A stretch of 64,000 bases of DNA from the NCBI GenBank assembly GCA_963795835.1, contig CAWCJC010000006.1:434001-498000 (forward strand), in the 5' to 3' direction. This DNA comes from JALYXI01 sp963795835 (GTDB taxonomy: Bacteria > Acidobacteriota > Terriglobia > Bryobacterales > Bryobacteraceae). The notes beneath the pieces are model-generated. The model had not been told where the DNA came from and did not search any database. It saw nothing but the letters and a program-made list of their open reading frames with translations. Below, in pieces: positions 19,039 through 28,856 of the stretch. The number at the start of each line of letters is the position of its first letter. Within the stretch, counting starts at the first letter, position 1. The position numbers and the translations under genes were made by a program.

Positions 19039-20044
19039 CTACCGGCGCCGGGAGTACCCACGTCCGTAAAAGTACCCCGGGCCGCCATAATAGAAGCCGC
19101 TATAGCCACCAAAACCAAAGCCGCCCCAATATGGGTAGGGTTCGTAGTAAGGATAAACAGAATAAGCGGGACGTGATGCCAGAGGTGCTCGTGCCACCTG
19201 AGTGTGTTGATAATCGCCAGGGGAACTTGGCCGGAAGGCGGCAGAAGCCTGCGACACAATATGAACCGGTGCTTCCACGCGGAACGTCAAGGTCTGCTCA
19301 GGAAACAGCACCGTCTCTCTACCGCGCGTGGACAGAACGCCCGTTGTCCCGACAGCCGCGCCGGCAAGAGCACCGATGCCCGCGCCCCAACCACCACCGG
19401 CGGCCGCGCCGATAGCCGCGCCCAGTCCGGTCGTAATTCCTACGGCCGCAACATCTTGTCCCACGGAGGTGTCGCCCCTGCGCTCGATCAACTGCGTCTT
19501 CAACGGAATCTGCTGACCGTCCACCAAACTTAGCTGCGTTAGCTCAACGCCCATGCTCGAGACGCCCTTCACCCGTCCGGCTTTGGCAACGTCCACAATA
19601 CGCCCGTAAACCAGTTGGCCGGAGCGGGCCACCACAAGTCCGTTCACGATGATGGGTTGTGCCAGCGTCGCCGTAAACGAATCGCCCGGTTGTGAATGAT
19701 TGCTCGAAAGCGGCTCATTCACCCGCGCGGTCAGCCAGGTGCCCGGAGCGATCGTCAAGATCGACGGGACCCGCGGGCGCCATCGCGCCTTGTTGCGGGT
19801 AAGGCTGCTGATAGGGCCGCGGCGCGGTCTGGTAAGAAGGCGGCGGTGCCGGCTGATAAGAAGGCGGCGGCGCACTCTGTGGGAACGGCTCCGGCGCAGA
19901 GGAGGAGTAAGCCGGAGGAGCCGGAGCGGGGGCAGCCGGCGCTGGGGGAGCCGCGCCATTATTGTCACCGAAGTGGCGCCAGCCGGGCGCGGGATCCTGC
20001 GCCAACAGGCTCACGCCGATACAAAACAGGTAGAGCGGTTTCAT
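19039..20044 (-). CDS. Exported Pro-rich protein with Gly-zipper-like segment, one frameshift
   Basis: Not a recognised family. ATG 20044 gives a signal peptide (KPLYLFCIGVSLLA), then a long Pro/Ala/Tyr-rich linker with repeats of PPPSYQ. Dropping one base at 19765-19768 (CCC then G) joins GAMAPAG to SILTIAPGTWLTARVNEPLSSNHSQPGDSFTA, a beta domain with LVVARSGQLVYGRIVD. Then follow a Gly/Ala-rich GAAIGAAAGGGWGAGIGALAG segment (Gly-zipper) and a Tyr/Gly-rich tail. Probably an envelope protein. Upstream of it (20045-20115) lies the short divergent region with the YkgJ-like gene. Confidence 0.7.
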
Positions 20045-20115
20045 GCCAGACACCAATGCAAACAGGAAACCAAACCGTAAGTACAATCATTTGAGCGATT
20101 TAACATTGTTGCTCC

Positions 20116-20679
20116 GTGGCCCCAATCGTCCAGTCTGGTGCTTTTGAACCAACTTTGGCGCTAACCTGGAAGCAAGTGATCACCGACCTTGTCCAGATCC
20201 GTATACTCGGTGAGAAGAAGCGGCCCGAGAACGAACGCTTCCGACGTCACCTGAAGTCCCGCGACCATTCCGATCGCATTCTCCGCAAGCTGGCAGAGCA
20301 CGTGGAGGACGCGATTGATTGCACCACATGCGCGAACTGCTGCCGCGTGGCCACCGTCAAACTGGCCGAGCGCGATGTTGAGCGGCTGGCGAGCTCCATG
20401 CGCCTGAAGCGTTCCGAGTTCCTCAAGCGCTTCACCACGGAATCCGAAGAGGAAGGCACGATCCTGCTGCGAACCGAAGCGGGCTGCACGTTCCTCGATG
20501 GCACCACCTGCCTGGTTTATGAGGACCGCCCCGACGTGTGCCAGCGCTTTCCCAATGTGATCCGCGGCGAGGGCTCCATCGCGAGCCGCATGTGGCAGTT
20601 CACGGATCGAGCGTGTTACTGCCCTATTGTGTATAACTCGCTTGAAGCGTTCAAGGTTGAGACCAAGTTTCAAGGCTAA
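20116..20679 (+). CDS. YkgJ-family cysteine-cluster protein
   Basis: 187 residues, GTG start. Cys pattern CTTCANCC (about residues 72-79) with later CTF, TTCL and DVCQRFP, as in the zinc- or iron-binding YkgJ/CxxCxxCC family. No signal peptide in this reading. Function in the family is not established. First gene of a tightly spaced plus-strand run with mazG 9 bases downstream. Confidence 0.85.
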   Translation: MAPIVQSGAFEPTLALTWKQVITDLVQIRILGEKKRPENERFRRHLKSRDHSDRILRKLAEHVEDAIDCTTCANCCRVATVKLAERDVERLASSMRLKRSEFLKRFTTESEEEGTILLRTEAGCTFLDGTTCLVYEDRPDVCQRFPNVIRGEGSIASRMWQFTDRACYCPIVYNSLEAFKVETKFQG

Positions 20680-20687
20680 ACTGAGAC

Positions 20688-21437
20688 TTGAATTCCGAAT
20701 CACAGTTCGGCGAACTGGTCGCGCTTATGGAGCGCCTTCGCGGTGAGGGTGGCTGTCCCTGGGATCGCGAGCAGACGTTTCAAACCATCAAGCCCTTCTT
20801 GCTGCAGGAGACTTATGAAGTCCTCGACGCAATCGATCGCGAGGACTGGTCTGAACTCTCTTCCGAACTGGGCGATCTTATGCTCCAGGTAGTCTTCTTC
20901 TCGCAGATGGCAAAAGAAGCGGGGCATTTCGACATTTCCGAGCCCCTCAGCGCCATCAACGCCAAGCTGATCCGCCGGCATCCGCACATCTTCGGTGAAG
21001 AGAGTGCGCGTACCGAGGCGGATGTCCGCAAGCGCTGGGATGAAATCAAGGCCACTGAAAAGAAGCGGCCCGCGGCGATGCTCGATGCGGTTCCACGCTC
21101 ACTTCCCGCTCTTGTAGAAGCCGAGCAGATCTCTTCGCGCGCCGCCGCGAAGGGCTTCGATTGGAAAGACAAAAGCCAGGTGCTGGACAAACTCCATGAA
21201 GAGCTCGGAGAGCTTGCAGCTGCCTCGACTCCGGACGAAATCGAGGGCGAACTGGGCGACCTGCTCTTCACGGTGGTAAACCTGGCGCGCCACATGAAAG
21301 TGGACCCCGAACAGGCACTACGCCGCACCAACGCAAAATTCCGCCAGCGCTTTGCGCACGTGGAAACCGGCGTTGCGGGGAAGTGGGAACAGACCTCGCT
21401 CGAGCAAATGGAAGAACTTTGGCAACAAGCGAAATAG
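20688..21437 (+). CDS. mazG: Nucleoside triphosphate pyrophosphohydrolase MazG
   Basis: Hydrolyses NTPs/dNTPs to monophosphates and PPi as nucleotide-pool housecleaning. 249 residues with two MazG domains: CPWDREQTFQTIKPFLLQETYEVLDAI with ELGDLMLQVVF (metal-binding E/D helices), and a second ELGELAA / ELGDLLFTVVNLARH. TTG start 20688 gives the canonical N-terminus before LMERLRGEGGCPWD. Confidence 0.95.
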   Translation: MNSESQFGELVALMERLRGEGGCPWDREQTFQTIKPFLLQETYEVLDAIDREDWSELSSELGDLMLQVVFFSQMAKEAGHFDISEPLSAINAKLIRRHPHIFGEESARTEADVRKRWDEIKATEKKRPAAMLDAVPRSLPALVEAEQISSRAAAKGFDWKDKSQVLDKLHEELGELAAASTPDEIEGELGDLLFTVVNLARHMKVDPEQALRRTNAKFRQRFAHVETGVAGKWEQTSLEQMEELWQQAK

Positions 21438-22153
21438 CAACCGGCAGCTCGATAGAGCTGCGCGCGCTCACCACGCCAGAGGAGATGCGCACCGCCGTCG
21501 CGCTCCAAAAATCCATCTGGGGATTCGACGATATCGAACTCCTTCCCGTGCGGCTGTTCATTGTCGCGACCAAGATCGGCGGCCAAGTCTTTGGGGCTTA
21601 TGACGGACGCACCATGATCGGCTTCAGCCTTGCGATCCCCGGGATCAAGCCCGGCGCGCGGCCCTATCTACACAGCCACATCGTGGGCGTTGCGCCAGCT
21701 TATCGCAACTCCGGCGTGGGCCGCATGATCAAATTGCGGCAGCGCGAAGCCGCAATTTCGAGCGGGCTCGATCTGATGGAATGGACCTTCGATCCTCTTG
21801 AAATCAAGAACGCCTATTTCAATATCGAACGGCTGGGCGCGATTGTCCGCCGTTTTGTCCGCAATCAGTATGGCATGACCAGCAGCCATCTCCATCGCGG
21901 CCTGCCCACGGACCGCTGCACGGCCGAATGGTGGATCCAGTCCGAACGCGTAACAAGCGTTCTGAACGGAGGCACGCCGCAACGCTTTCCCGTGGAAGCG
22001 CGCATCGCAGTGCCGCTCGATCTGAAGCTCGCCCATGCCGAACAGTCGCGAGTAAGCGACCAGTTCAGTGAGTTCTTCGAACGCGGCCTGGCGGTCACGG
22101 GCTTCGAGCGCGGCGACCGACAAGGAACCTATCTTTTAACGCAATGGCCATAA
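21419..22153 (+). CDS. GNAT acyltransferase (predicted amino-acid N-succinyl/acyltransferase)
   Basis: 244 residues from TTG 21419 (GGAAG eight bases upstream), overlapping mazG by 19 bases; a GTG at 21383 is less likely. GNAT core visible: SHIVGVAPAYRNSGVGRMIKLRQREAA (acyl-CoA loop) and FDPLEIKNAYFNIERLGAIVRRF. This is the GNAT subgroup found beside menC-like genes. In Gram-positive examples the pair converts D- to L-amino acids via N-succinyl intermediates. It overlaps the menC-like gene by 10 bases, supporting that partnership. Substrate here is inferred. Confidence 0.8.
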   Translation: MATSEIATGSSIELRALTTPEEMRTAVALQKSIWGFDDIELLPVRLFIVATKIGGQVFGAYDGRTMIGFSLAIPGIKPGARPYLHSHIVGVAPAYRNSGVGRMIKLRQREAAISSGLDLMEWTFDPLEIKNAYFNIERLGAIVRRFVRNQYGMTSSHLHRGLPTDRCTAEWWIQSERVTSVLNGGTPQRFPVEARIAVPLDLKLAHAEQSRVSDQFSEFFERGLAVTGFERGDRQGTYLLTQWP

Positions 22154-23259
22154 CTATTGAACGCGTCGTTCTTCATCAGATCCAGCTTCCGCTGGTGCAT
22201 TTCTTCGAGACCAGCTTCGGCCGAACCTACAAGCGCGACATCATCCTGGTGGAAGCGCAAGCCGACGGCATCTCCGGATGGGGCGAAGTGACCGCAGGCG
22301 AGAACCCGTTCTACAACGAAGAGTGGACCGGTTCGGCCTGGCCCATTGTGCGCGATTACGCGGCGCCCAGGGTGCTGCGGCGGACGCTTGCATCCGCCAA
22401 TGAGGTCGCACCGCTCACCGCGCATATTCGCGGCCACAACATGGCGCGAGGAGGACTGGAAGCCGCCGTCTGGGACCTGGAAGCAAGGCAGCTGAATCTG
22501 CCGCTTTGGAAGCATATCGGCGGCGGCGCGCGGCGCGAGATTCCCTGCGGCGTCTCCATTGGAATTCAGGACAGCGTCGAACAGTTGTTCGAGAAGATCT
22601 CAACCGAACTCGCCGACGGATATCAGCGCATCAAGATGAAAATCAAACCCGGTTGGGATGTCGACGTGGTCCGCCAGGTACGCGAACGCTTCCCCAACAT
22701 CCGCCTGATGGTAGATGCCAATTCCGCCTTCACGCTGGCCGACACCGCGCTGCTGAAGCAACTGGACGCCTTTCACCTGATGATGATTGAGCAGCCGCTG
22801 GCGCATGACGAAATCCTGGACCACGCGACGCTGCAACGCGAACTCGAAACACCCATCTGCCTGGATGAATGCCTGCGTTCGGCTCACCAAACGGAACAAG
22901 CGCTGCGCCTGGGCGCGGGCCGGATCGTCAACATCAAGCTCGGACGCGTCGGCGGCTTTCGCGAAGCCAAACTGGTCCACGATGCCGCTCAACGCGCATC
23001 GGTTCCTGTCTGGTGCGGGGGCATGCTCGAATCGGGCATTGGACGCGCGCACAACATCGCGCTCGCCACGCTTCCCGGCTTCGTCCTGCCGGGCGATGTT
23101 TCCGCCAGCTCTCGCTACTGGAAGCGGGACATTATCGAACCGGCCGTCACCGTTTCGCCCCAGGGTACCATCGCGATTCGCGATGAACCCGGTTTTGGAT
23201 ACGCGATCGACTACGATTACCTGAAAGCCGTCACAGTCCGCCAGGAAGCAGTCGTCTGA
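22144..23259 (+). CDS. menC: Enolase-superfamily N-acylamino acid racemase / o-succinylbenzoate synthase
   Basis: 371 residues. All catalytic and Mg ligands are visible: K164-x-K166 (IKMKIK), D191 (VDANSAF), E216 (IEQPL), D241 (LDECL) and K265 (NIKLGRVGG). The family contains OSBS (menaquinone synthesis) and NSAR activities, often both. No other men genes are present in the window and a GNAT gene overlaps its start, so NSAR in amino-acid interconversion is the more probable role. Followed by an EamA exporter with 1-base overlap. Confidence 0.88.
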   Translation: MAITIERVVLHQIQLPLVHFFETSFGRTYKRDIILVEAQADGISGWGEVTAGENPFYNEEWTGSAWPIVRDYAAPRVLRRTLASANEVAPLTAHIRGHNMARGGLEAAVWDLEARQLNLPLWKHIGGGARREIPCGVSIGIQDSVEQLFEKISTELADGYQRIKMKIKPGWDVDVVRQVRERFPNIRLMVDANSAFTLADTALLKQLDAFHLMMIEQPLAHDEILDHATLQRELETPICLDECLRSAHQTEQALRLGAGRIVNIKLGRVGGFREAKLVHDAAQRASVPVWCGGMLESGIGRAHNIALATLPGFVLPGDVSASSRYWKRDIIEPAVTVSPQGTIAIRDEPGFGYAIDYDYLKAVTVRQEAVV

Positions 23260-24107
23260 TGATACTGTACCTGCTGATCGCGCTGATGGTGCTGCTGTGG
23301 AGCGGGAACTACATCGTCGCGAAGATTGCCTTGCGGGAACTGCCTCCGCTGCTGCTGATGGGCGTTCGCATGATTCTTGCCGCACTTGTGATCGTGCCGG
23401 TTTACCTTGCCAGATCCCGCGCGAAACTGAGCAGGCGTGAGATCGTCCGGCTTGTCGGGCTCGGGATCTTCGGCGTGGCGCTCAATCAGTTGTTCTTCAT
23501 CATCGGCATGTCACGCACCACGGTGGCGCACTCCGCGCTGATGATCGGGCTCACTCCGGTGCTGGTGCTTCTGATTGCGGGATCGCTGGGCATGGAGAAG
23601 ATCACTTCGACGAAGGTTGCCGGCATGGCAACCGCGATTGCGGGGGTCGCGATTCTGCAATCGGCACGCGGCGGGGCTCCCAGCGTGCTGGGCGATTGCT
23701 TCGTCTTCTTAGGCGCTTTGGTGTTCTCGATCTTCACGGTGATGGGCAAACGGTCCGTAGCGCAAGTCGACGCGATTACGGTCAACACATTCGCCTATGT
23801 GGGCTCAGCCATTGCAATGCTTCCCGTGACACTTTGGCAAGCCCGGGCGATCCCGATCAGCGGATTCTCGCTTACCGTTTGGCTGTGCCTGTTCTATATG
23901 GCGGCCTTTTCGAGCGTGCTCTGCTACGTGATCTACTACTTCGCCATCCAGCGCATGTCTGCTTCGCGCGTTTCCGCACTGTCGTACTTCCAGCCGTTCC
24001 TTGCTTCGTTGATGGCCGTCTTCTGGCTCGGAGAACAGATCACCTTGCCGCTGGTGGCGGGCGGCTCGGTCATCTTTGCCGGTGTGTTGCTGACGGAGCG
24101 CGGATGA
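23259..24107 (+). CDS. EamA/DMT-family transporter
   Basis: 282 residues, about ten transmembrane helices in two EamA repeats (LLWSGNYIVAKIALRELPPLLLMG near the start; VLCYVIYYFAIQRMSASRVSALSYFQPFLASLMAVFWLGE in the second half). Such carriers usually export amino acids or metabolites. Position after the acyltransferase/racemase pair makes an amino-acid derivative a reasonable guess. Shares a base with the menC stop and overlaps the next start by 4. Confidence 0.9.
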   Translation: MILYLLIALMVLLWSGNYIVAKIALRELPPLLLMGVRMILAALVIVPVYLARSRAKLSRREIVRLVGLGIFGVALNQLFFIIGMSRTTVAHSALMIGLTPVLVLLIAGSLGMEKITSTKVAGMATAIAGVAILQSARGGAPSVLGDCFVFLGALVFSIFTVMGKRSVAQVDAITVNTFAYVGSAIAMLPVTLWQARAIPISGFSLTVWLCLFYMAAFSSVLCYVIYYFAIQRMSASRVSALSYFQPFLASLMAVFWLGEQITLPLVAGGSVIFAGVLLTERG

Positions 24108-24760
24108 GGGTCGCGGTCGTGACAGGCGCAGCAAAGCGCATCGGCCTTGCGATCGCGAATCGCCTGGACGACGAAGGCTGGACCGTGGTCCGCCATACCC
24201 ACGCAGGCCAGGAGTTCTCAGCCGACCTGGAACGGGTGGGCGAAATCGAGGGGCTATTCGAACGGATCTACCAGCGCTTCGGCCGCATCGATGCTCTGGT
24301 GAACAACGCCGCCCGGTTCACCAGGTTCGACCCGCTGGACATTACGGAAGCCGATTGGGACCACATCCATTCCGTGAACCTGAAAGCCGTCTTCTTCTGC
24401 TGCCAGCAGGCCGCAAAGCGGATGCCGGAGGGTGGACGCATTGTGAACCTCAGCTCGCTGGGGGGCCTGCGCCCCTGGGCCGATCACTCGCACTACTGTG
24501 CTTCGAAGGCGGGAGTGATCATGCTGACCAAAGCACTGGCGAAAGCCTGGGCACCGCGCAAGATCACGGTAAACAGCGTGGCGCCCGGCGTGATCCCGTT
24601 CGGGTCTGAGGACGCGAGAATCAAATCCCTAATCGCCCAAACGCCGGCGGGCCGCGGCGGGGAGGCCGATGAAATTGCAAAGGCCGTCAGTTTTTTTCTG
24701 ACGGCCCCTGATTTTATTACGGGTCAGATTCTGACCGTGGCGGGCGGTTTAGGCCTTTGA
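24104..24760 (+). CDS. SDR-family oxidoreductase (FolM/pteridine-reductase-like)
   Basis: 218 residues. Classical SDR: TGAAKRIG cofactor loop, NNAARF, catalytic Ser in NLSSLGG, Y-x3-K in YCASKAG, PGVIPFG. The N-terminus VVTGAAKRIGLAIANRLDDEGWTVVRH resembles pteridine reductase/FolM types. ATG 24104 overlaps the transporter stop. The 3' end overlaps the convergent clpC gene by 12 bases and contains the hairpin at 24682-24706. Confidence 0.88.
   Translation: MRVAVVTGAAKRIGLAIANRLDDEGWTVVRHTHAGQEFSADLERVGEIEGLFERIYQRFGRIDALVNNAARFTRFDPLDITEADWDHIHSVNLKAVFFCCQQAAKRMPEGGRIVNLSSLGGLRPWADHSHYCASKAGVIMLTKALAKAWAPRKITVNSVAPGVIPFGSEDARIKSLIAQTPAGRGGEADEIAKAVSFFLTAPDFITGQILTVAGGLGL
24682..24706 (-). 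terminator. Intrinsic-type terminator for clpC inside the convergent SDR gene
   Basis: A perfect 9-base inverted repeat (GGCCGTCAG / CTGACGGCC) encloses seven T on the plus strand, that is seven A on the minus strand. On the minus strand it lies about 43 bases after the clpC stop and is followed by TTTGCAATTT, a modest U-rich tract. The same bases encode AVSFFLTA of the SDR, a conserved stretch, so the repeat may be partly chance. Confidence 0.5.
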
Positions 24761-27236
24761 ACCTTCTAAAGCCAACTCGGGTTGAGTAGCGGGCGGCTCC
24801 GGCAGTGCGGGCGGAACGTCGATGACCAGATCCCCAATCGGACGGTAATCGATTCCGGTTTCGCTCAGGAAGATCTCCAGTTCGCCGGGGCGCTTGATGT
24901 TGCCCTGGATCAAAGCTTCCGAGAGCGGATCTTCCACATATTTCTGAAGCGCGCGCCGCAACGGGCCGGGCGCCATAACTGCGATCCGAAGCGGTCTTCT
25001 CGAGAATGTACTTGGCGGCTTCGGTGGTGAGCCGAATCTTGATCTGTTTGGCTACCAGATTCACGTTGATCTGGCCGACCAGCAAATCGATAATCCGAAT
25101 CAGGTCCTCATCGGTGAGCGAGGTGAAGAGGATGATGTCGTCAAGCCGGTTCAGGAACTCCGGGTTGAAAGCGCGTTTCACTTCACCGCGCACCATCTCT
25201 TCCAACTTTCCGGGAATGCCTTCGATGGCGGGCGCCTGGAAGCCCAGGTGTCCCTTCTTCTCCAGGAAGCGCGCCCCCAGGTTCGAGGTCATGATGATGA
25301 TCGCGTTCTTGAAATCGACCGTGTTGCCGAGACCATCGGTTAACTGGCCGTCTTCAAACACCTGGAGCAGGATGTTGAAGATATCCGGATGCGCCTTCTC
25401 GATTTCGTCGAGAAGAATGATGGAGTACGGGTTGCGCTTCACGCGTTCGGTAAGCTGGCCGCCTTCTTCATACCCGATGTATCCGGGAGGCGAACCGATC
25501 AGCTTCGAGACCGAATGCTTCTCCATGAACTCCGACATATCGAAGCGGATCAAGCTCTTTTCACTTCCGAAGAGGAAGGAAGCGAGAGCGCGCGCAACTT
25601 CAGTCTTACCGACACCGGTCGGCCCCAGGAACAGGAACGAGCCCGCAGGCCGGCTGGACGCTTTGAGCCCCGCCCGCGAACGGCGGATGGCTCGCGCGAG
25701 CACCGAAATTGCTTTCTCCTGGCTGATGATGCGCTTGTGAAGCTCTTCTTCAATGCGGAGAAGCTTGGTGATTTCTTCTTCTTTGATGGAAGTCATCGGG
25801 ACGCCGGTCCAGCGCGCCACGACGTCTTCAATATCGTCCTTGGTTACCACTCCGGTCGACGTATCGTCCAGATTGTACTTCTCGCGAAGCTGGCGCATGT
25901 TCTCGCGCTCTTTGCGTTCTTCATCGGAATAGAAGCGCGCCTTTTCGAACTCGTGATTCGCGATGGCGTTCTCCATGCGGTGCACGATGAACTTGATGCG
26001 CTTTTGAATGTCCGCCAGATCGCTGGGCAGGGTGGTGGCCCGCAGTTTTACGCGAGCGCCGGCCTCATCGATCAGATCGATGGCTTTGTCGGGAAGGTAG
26101 CGATCCGGAATGTACCGGCTGGAGGTATAGACGGCCGCTTCGATGGCTTCATCCGTATAGCCCACCGCGTGAAACTTCTCATAGCGGTCTTTGATGCCGT
26201 AGAGCACTTTGACGGCATCGGCTTCGGAAGGCGGCGGGACCTTGACGGCCTGAAAACGACGCTCAAGCGACCGATCTTTCTCGATCGATTTCCGAAACTC
26301 AGCCGGAGTGGTGGCACCGATACACTGAATTTCGCCGCGCGATAAAGCCGGCTTCAGAATATTTGCCGCATCGAGCGAACCTTCAGCCGAACCGGCGCCC
26401 ACAAGCGTATGCAGCTCATCGATGAAGATGATGGCGTTCTGATTTTCCATCAGCTCTTTCATGATGGTCTTCAGCCGCTCTTCAAATTGGCCGCGGTACT
26501 TGGTCCCGGCGACGATCAACGAGAGATCGAGCGCAAGAATGCGTTTGTCGGCCAGAAAGCTGGGAACATCGCCTTCCGCAATGCGCTGCGCCAGGCCCTC
26601 GACGATAGCCGTCTTCCCTACCCCGGGCTCCCCGATCAGGACCGGATTGTTCTTGGTACGCCGGCAGAGAATCTGCACAACGCGTTCCAGCTCATAATCG
26701 CGTCCGATCAACGGATCGAGCGCGTTGTCCATGGCGGACTGCGTCAGATCGCGACTGAACTCCGCCAGAAGCGAACTTTCCTTCGGGCGGTTTGAGGACA
26801 CTTTCTCCGATTGCGAGCGCTGTAACTCCTCGCGGATGGTGGATAGCCGAAGACCTCGCTCGTGGAGGATCTCGGCGGCAAAACATTTCTCTTCGCGCAG
26901 CAGCCCGAGCAGGAGATGCTCCGTGCCGATGTGCTTGTGGCTCAGACGCTCCGCCTCTTCCGCGCCATAGGCCAGCACGCGCTTGCATTCGTGGCTGAGC
27001 GGAAGGTCGACCGAGGTCGAAACCTTCTCGCGGATGGTGGTGTGTCCTTCGATCTGCTTTCTAATGGATTCAACCGCCGCGTGGGAACGCAAAAACCGGT
27101 TGGCCAAGGTCTTGTCTTCCCGCAGCAGGCCGAGCAGCAGGTGTTCCGTTTCTATATAAGGGCTGCCGAACTGGCTGGCTTCATAACGCGCAAAGAAGAT
27201 GACCCGTCTCGCCTTTTCTGTATATCGCTCGAACAT
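24749..27236 (-). CDS. clpC: ATP-dependent Clp protease ATP-binding subunit, ClpC-type, C-terminal frameshift
   Basis: AAA+ unfoldase that feeds ClpP. N-terminal double Clp repeat (FERYTEKARRVIFFARYEAS, TEHLLLGLLRE twice), D1 AAA with GEPGVGKTA near 208, a UVR-like/coiled middle domain (about 425-475), D2 AAA with GPTGVGKTE near 546, and the C-terminal D2-small domain. The frame breaks at about 24962-24965: SYGARP continues as VAARASEI in one frame but LRRALQKYVEDPLSEAL in the next; removing one base (CCC then G) restores the conserved motif. Joined length is about 828 residues. Region 27237-27421 upstream holds its promoter but no clear CtsR-like repeat. Confidence 0.92.
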
Positions 27237-27421
27237 AAGCTTGGGTTGGTCTCTCTTTAAAGATACCTTGCGCGCCGGATCGGTTGCAAAACCTGCATCG
27301 AAGGTTTAGTCCTACCAAATCCCGAGACGCCAGTACCACGGGGGCAATGGAGGTGCGGAGAGCGCGCGCGAGGGCCTTGGAATGGCTTCCGGGACTGACA
27401 TGCCACGGGTTTCAGGGGGAA

Positions 27422-28090
27422 TTAACCCGGAACCAATTTACCGTCCGCCAAACGCAGGATCCGGTCGCAGCGCGCGGCGAACTGAAGGTTGTGCGTGACC
27501 AGCACGGTGGTGAGCTTGTGGGTGGCGTGAATGGAATCCAGCAGGTCGAAGATTCGTTCGCCGGTCCGGTTATCCAGGTTGCCGGTCGGCTCATCGGCCA
27601 GCAACAATCCGGGCGACCCCGCGAGGGCCCGGGCCAGCACGACGCGCTGCTGTTCGCCGCCTGAAAGTTCACCCGCGCGATGGTGAGCACGCTCGGCAAG
27701 CCCGACGTCCGCCAAGTTCGCGAGCGCGATGCGTTCCGCTTCCGCGCGCACCGTTCCGCGGATCCGGAGCGGCATGGAGACGTTTTCCGCCGCGGTAAAT
27801 TCCGGCAGCAAGTAATGAATCTGCCAGACGAAGCCGATGCGCCGGTTGCGATAGTCGGCCAGTTCGGCATCGCTGTAGCGGGAGATATCGGCGCCGTCGA
27901 AGAGAATGCGACCCGAAGTCGCTCGATCTAGGCCGCCGAGCAGATGGAGAAGCGTTGACTTACCGCACCCTGATTCGCCGACGATGGCGACACGCTCCCC
28001 GGGTTCGACGGAAAGCTCCAGATTGTCGAAGACGGTAAGGGGCTTGGCGCCGGAGACGTAAGTTTTTCGAACACCCTCGCAGCGGAGCAT
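27422..28090 (-). CDS. LolD-like ABC transporter ATPase without visible permease
   Basis: 222 residues. Walker A GESGCGKST at 38-46, Q-loop FVWQ, signature LSGGEQQRV, Walker B LLLADEP, H-loop VTHN. Matches the LolD/MacB ATPase group for lipoprotein release or export. Start chosen at ATG 28090 (LRCEGVRKTYV); the longer frame to 28165 adds a non-conserved tail. The expected LolC/E or FtsX-like permease is not adjacent on either side, so the partner must be encoded elsewhere. Confidence 0.9.
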   Translation of the reverse strand: MLRCEGVRKTYVSGAKPLTVFDNLELSVEPGERVAIVGESGCGKSTLLHLLGGLDRATSGRILFDGADISRYSDAELADYRNRRIGFVWQIHYLLPEFTAAENVSMPLRIRGTVRAEAERIALANLADVGLAERAHHRAGELSGGEQQRVVLARALAGSPGLLLADEPTGNLDNRTGERIFDLLDSIHATHKLTTVLVTHNLQFAARCDRILRLADGKLVPG

Positions 28091-28164
28091 GGGCCCGGTT
28101 AGTGAGCTTTCCCCATCGATTGATGTTAGCGCGGCCGGGTTTTTACAGTTTAAAATCGTTGCCA

Positions 28165-28707
28165 CTAACTGGCCCCCTGTCGAGCGGCCTTTGGGGCGCG
28201 TTCCTCGCGGAGTTGGCGGAGCATTTCCAGATCTTTGGCGTAATCACGCGGGGGCGGGACGAAGAAGGGAAGCGCTGGCATTTCGGCGTTTTGCGAAACG
28301 AACTGCTGCTTGCGGAGATCCTGCATTGCTTCCAAGGTTTTTTGGGCCCGGACGAAGGCGCGTTCATTGGCGGTTTGGTAGCGGAGCAGGACGGCAAAGC
28401 TGGGCGGGAGAGCGGAGACGTCGGATACGGCGAGCAGTTCGCCTTGCAGGCGGCAGGCGCGTTCGACCAGCCATTGATGGCGCGCCATGTTTTCCACGTG
28501 CAGGCGCTCGGTTTGGGTGGCGGGGGACCATTCCTCGAGCAGACCCTGCAGGAGTGCATCGAAATCCGCCTGACTTTCGCCGGGCATGATGAGTGTGCCG
28601 GAGGCCAGACCGTGGCGGATGGCATTCTTGGAAGAGATGGCCTTACCCGCTTGCGTGCGGGGGCCGGTGGCTGTCTTTCGCTTTTCTGGCGCCGGTTGAG
28701 GAAGCAT
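28165..28707 (-). CDS. Conserved hypothetical protein with GPRTxxGKxxSSxNAxxHGL motif
   Basis: 180 residues, basic, no signal peptide. The N-terminal motif (about 15-34) GPRTQAGKAISSKNAIRHGL defines a family I recall as multi-copy in Acidobacteria and Planctomycetes, of unknown function. The remainder is helical with coiled-coil potential (LHVENMARHQWLVERACRLQGELLAV, LEMLRQLREERAP). The multi-copy habit hints at a mobile or conflict-related element, but nothing here proves it. 28708-28856 contains no gene. Confidence 0.65.
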   Translation of the reverse strand: MLPQPAPEKRKTATGPRTQAGKAISSKNAIRHGLASGTLIMPGESQADFDALLQGLLEEWSPATQTERLHVENMARHQWLVERACRLQGELLAVSDVSALPPSFAVLLRYQTANERAFVRAQKTLEAMQDLRKQQFVSQNAEMPALPFFVPPPRDYAKDLEMLRQLREERAPKAARQGAS

Positions 28708-28856
28708 AACGGGAATCCTTTTTACGGCTTTGTTTTAGCAAAACGATTTGCGGGTGCGAGAGAGGCGGCGGGCTAAGCTGTTGGAGGTACTGCGACAATT
28801 CCTGGATTTTCTACGTGAATGGCGCACCGGGATATAATTCACCCAACCCGCTCGTT

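Noticed and set aside
25389..26345. 318-residue plus-strand frame
   Set aside because: Antisense to clpC; composition and lack of motifs indicate a mirror frame.
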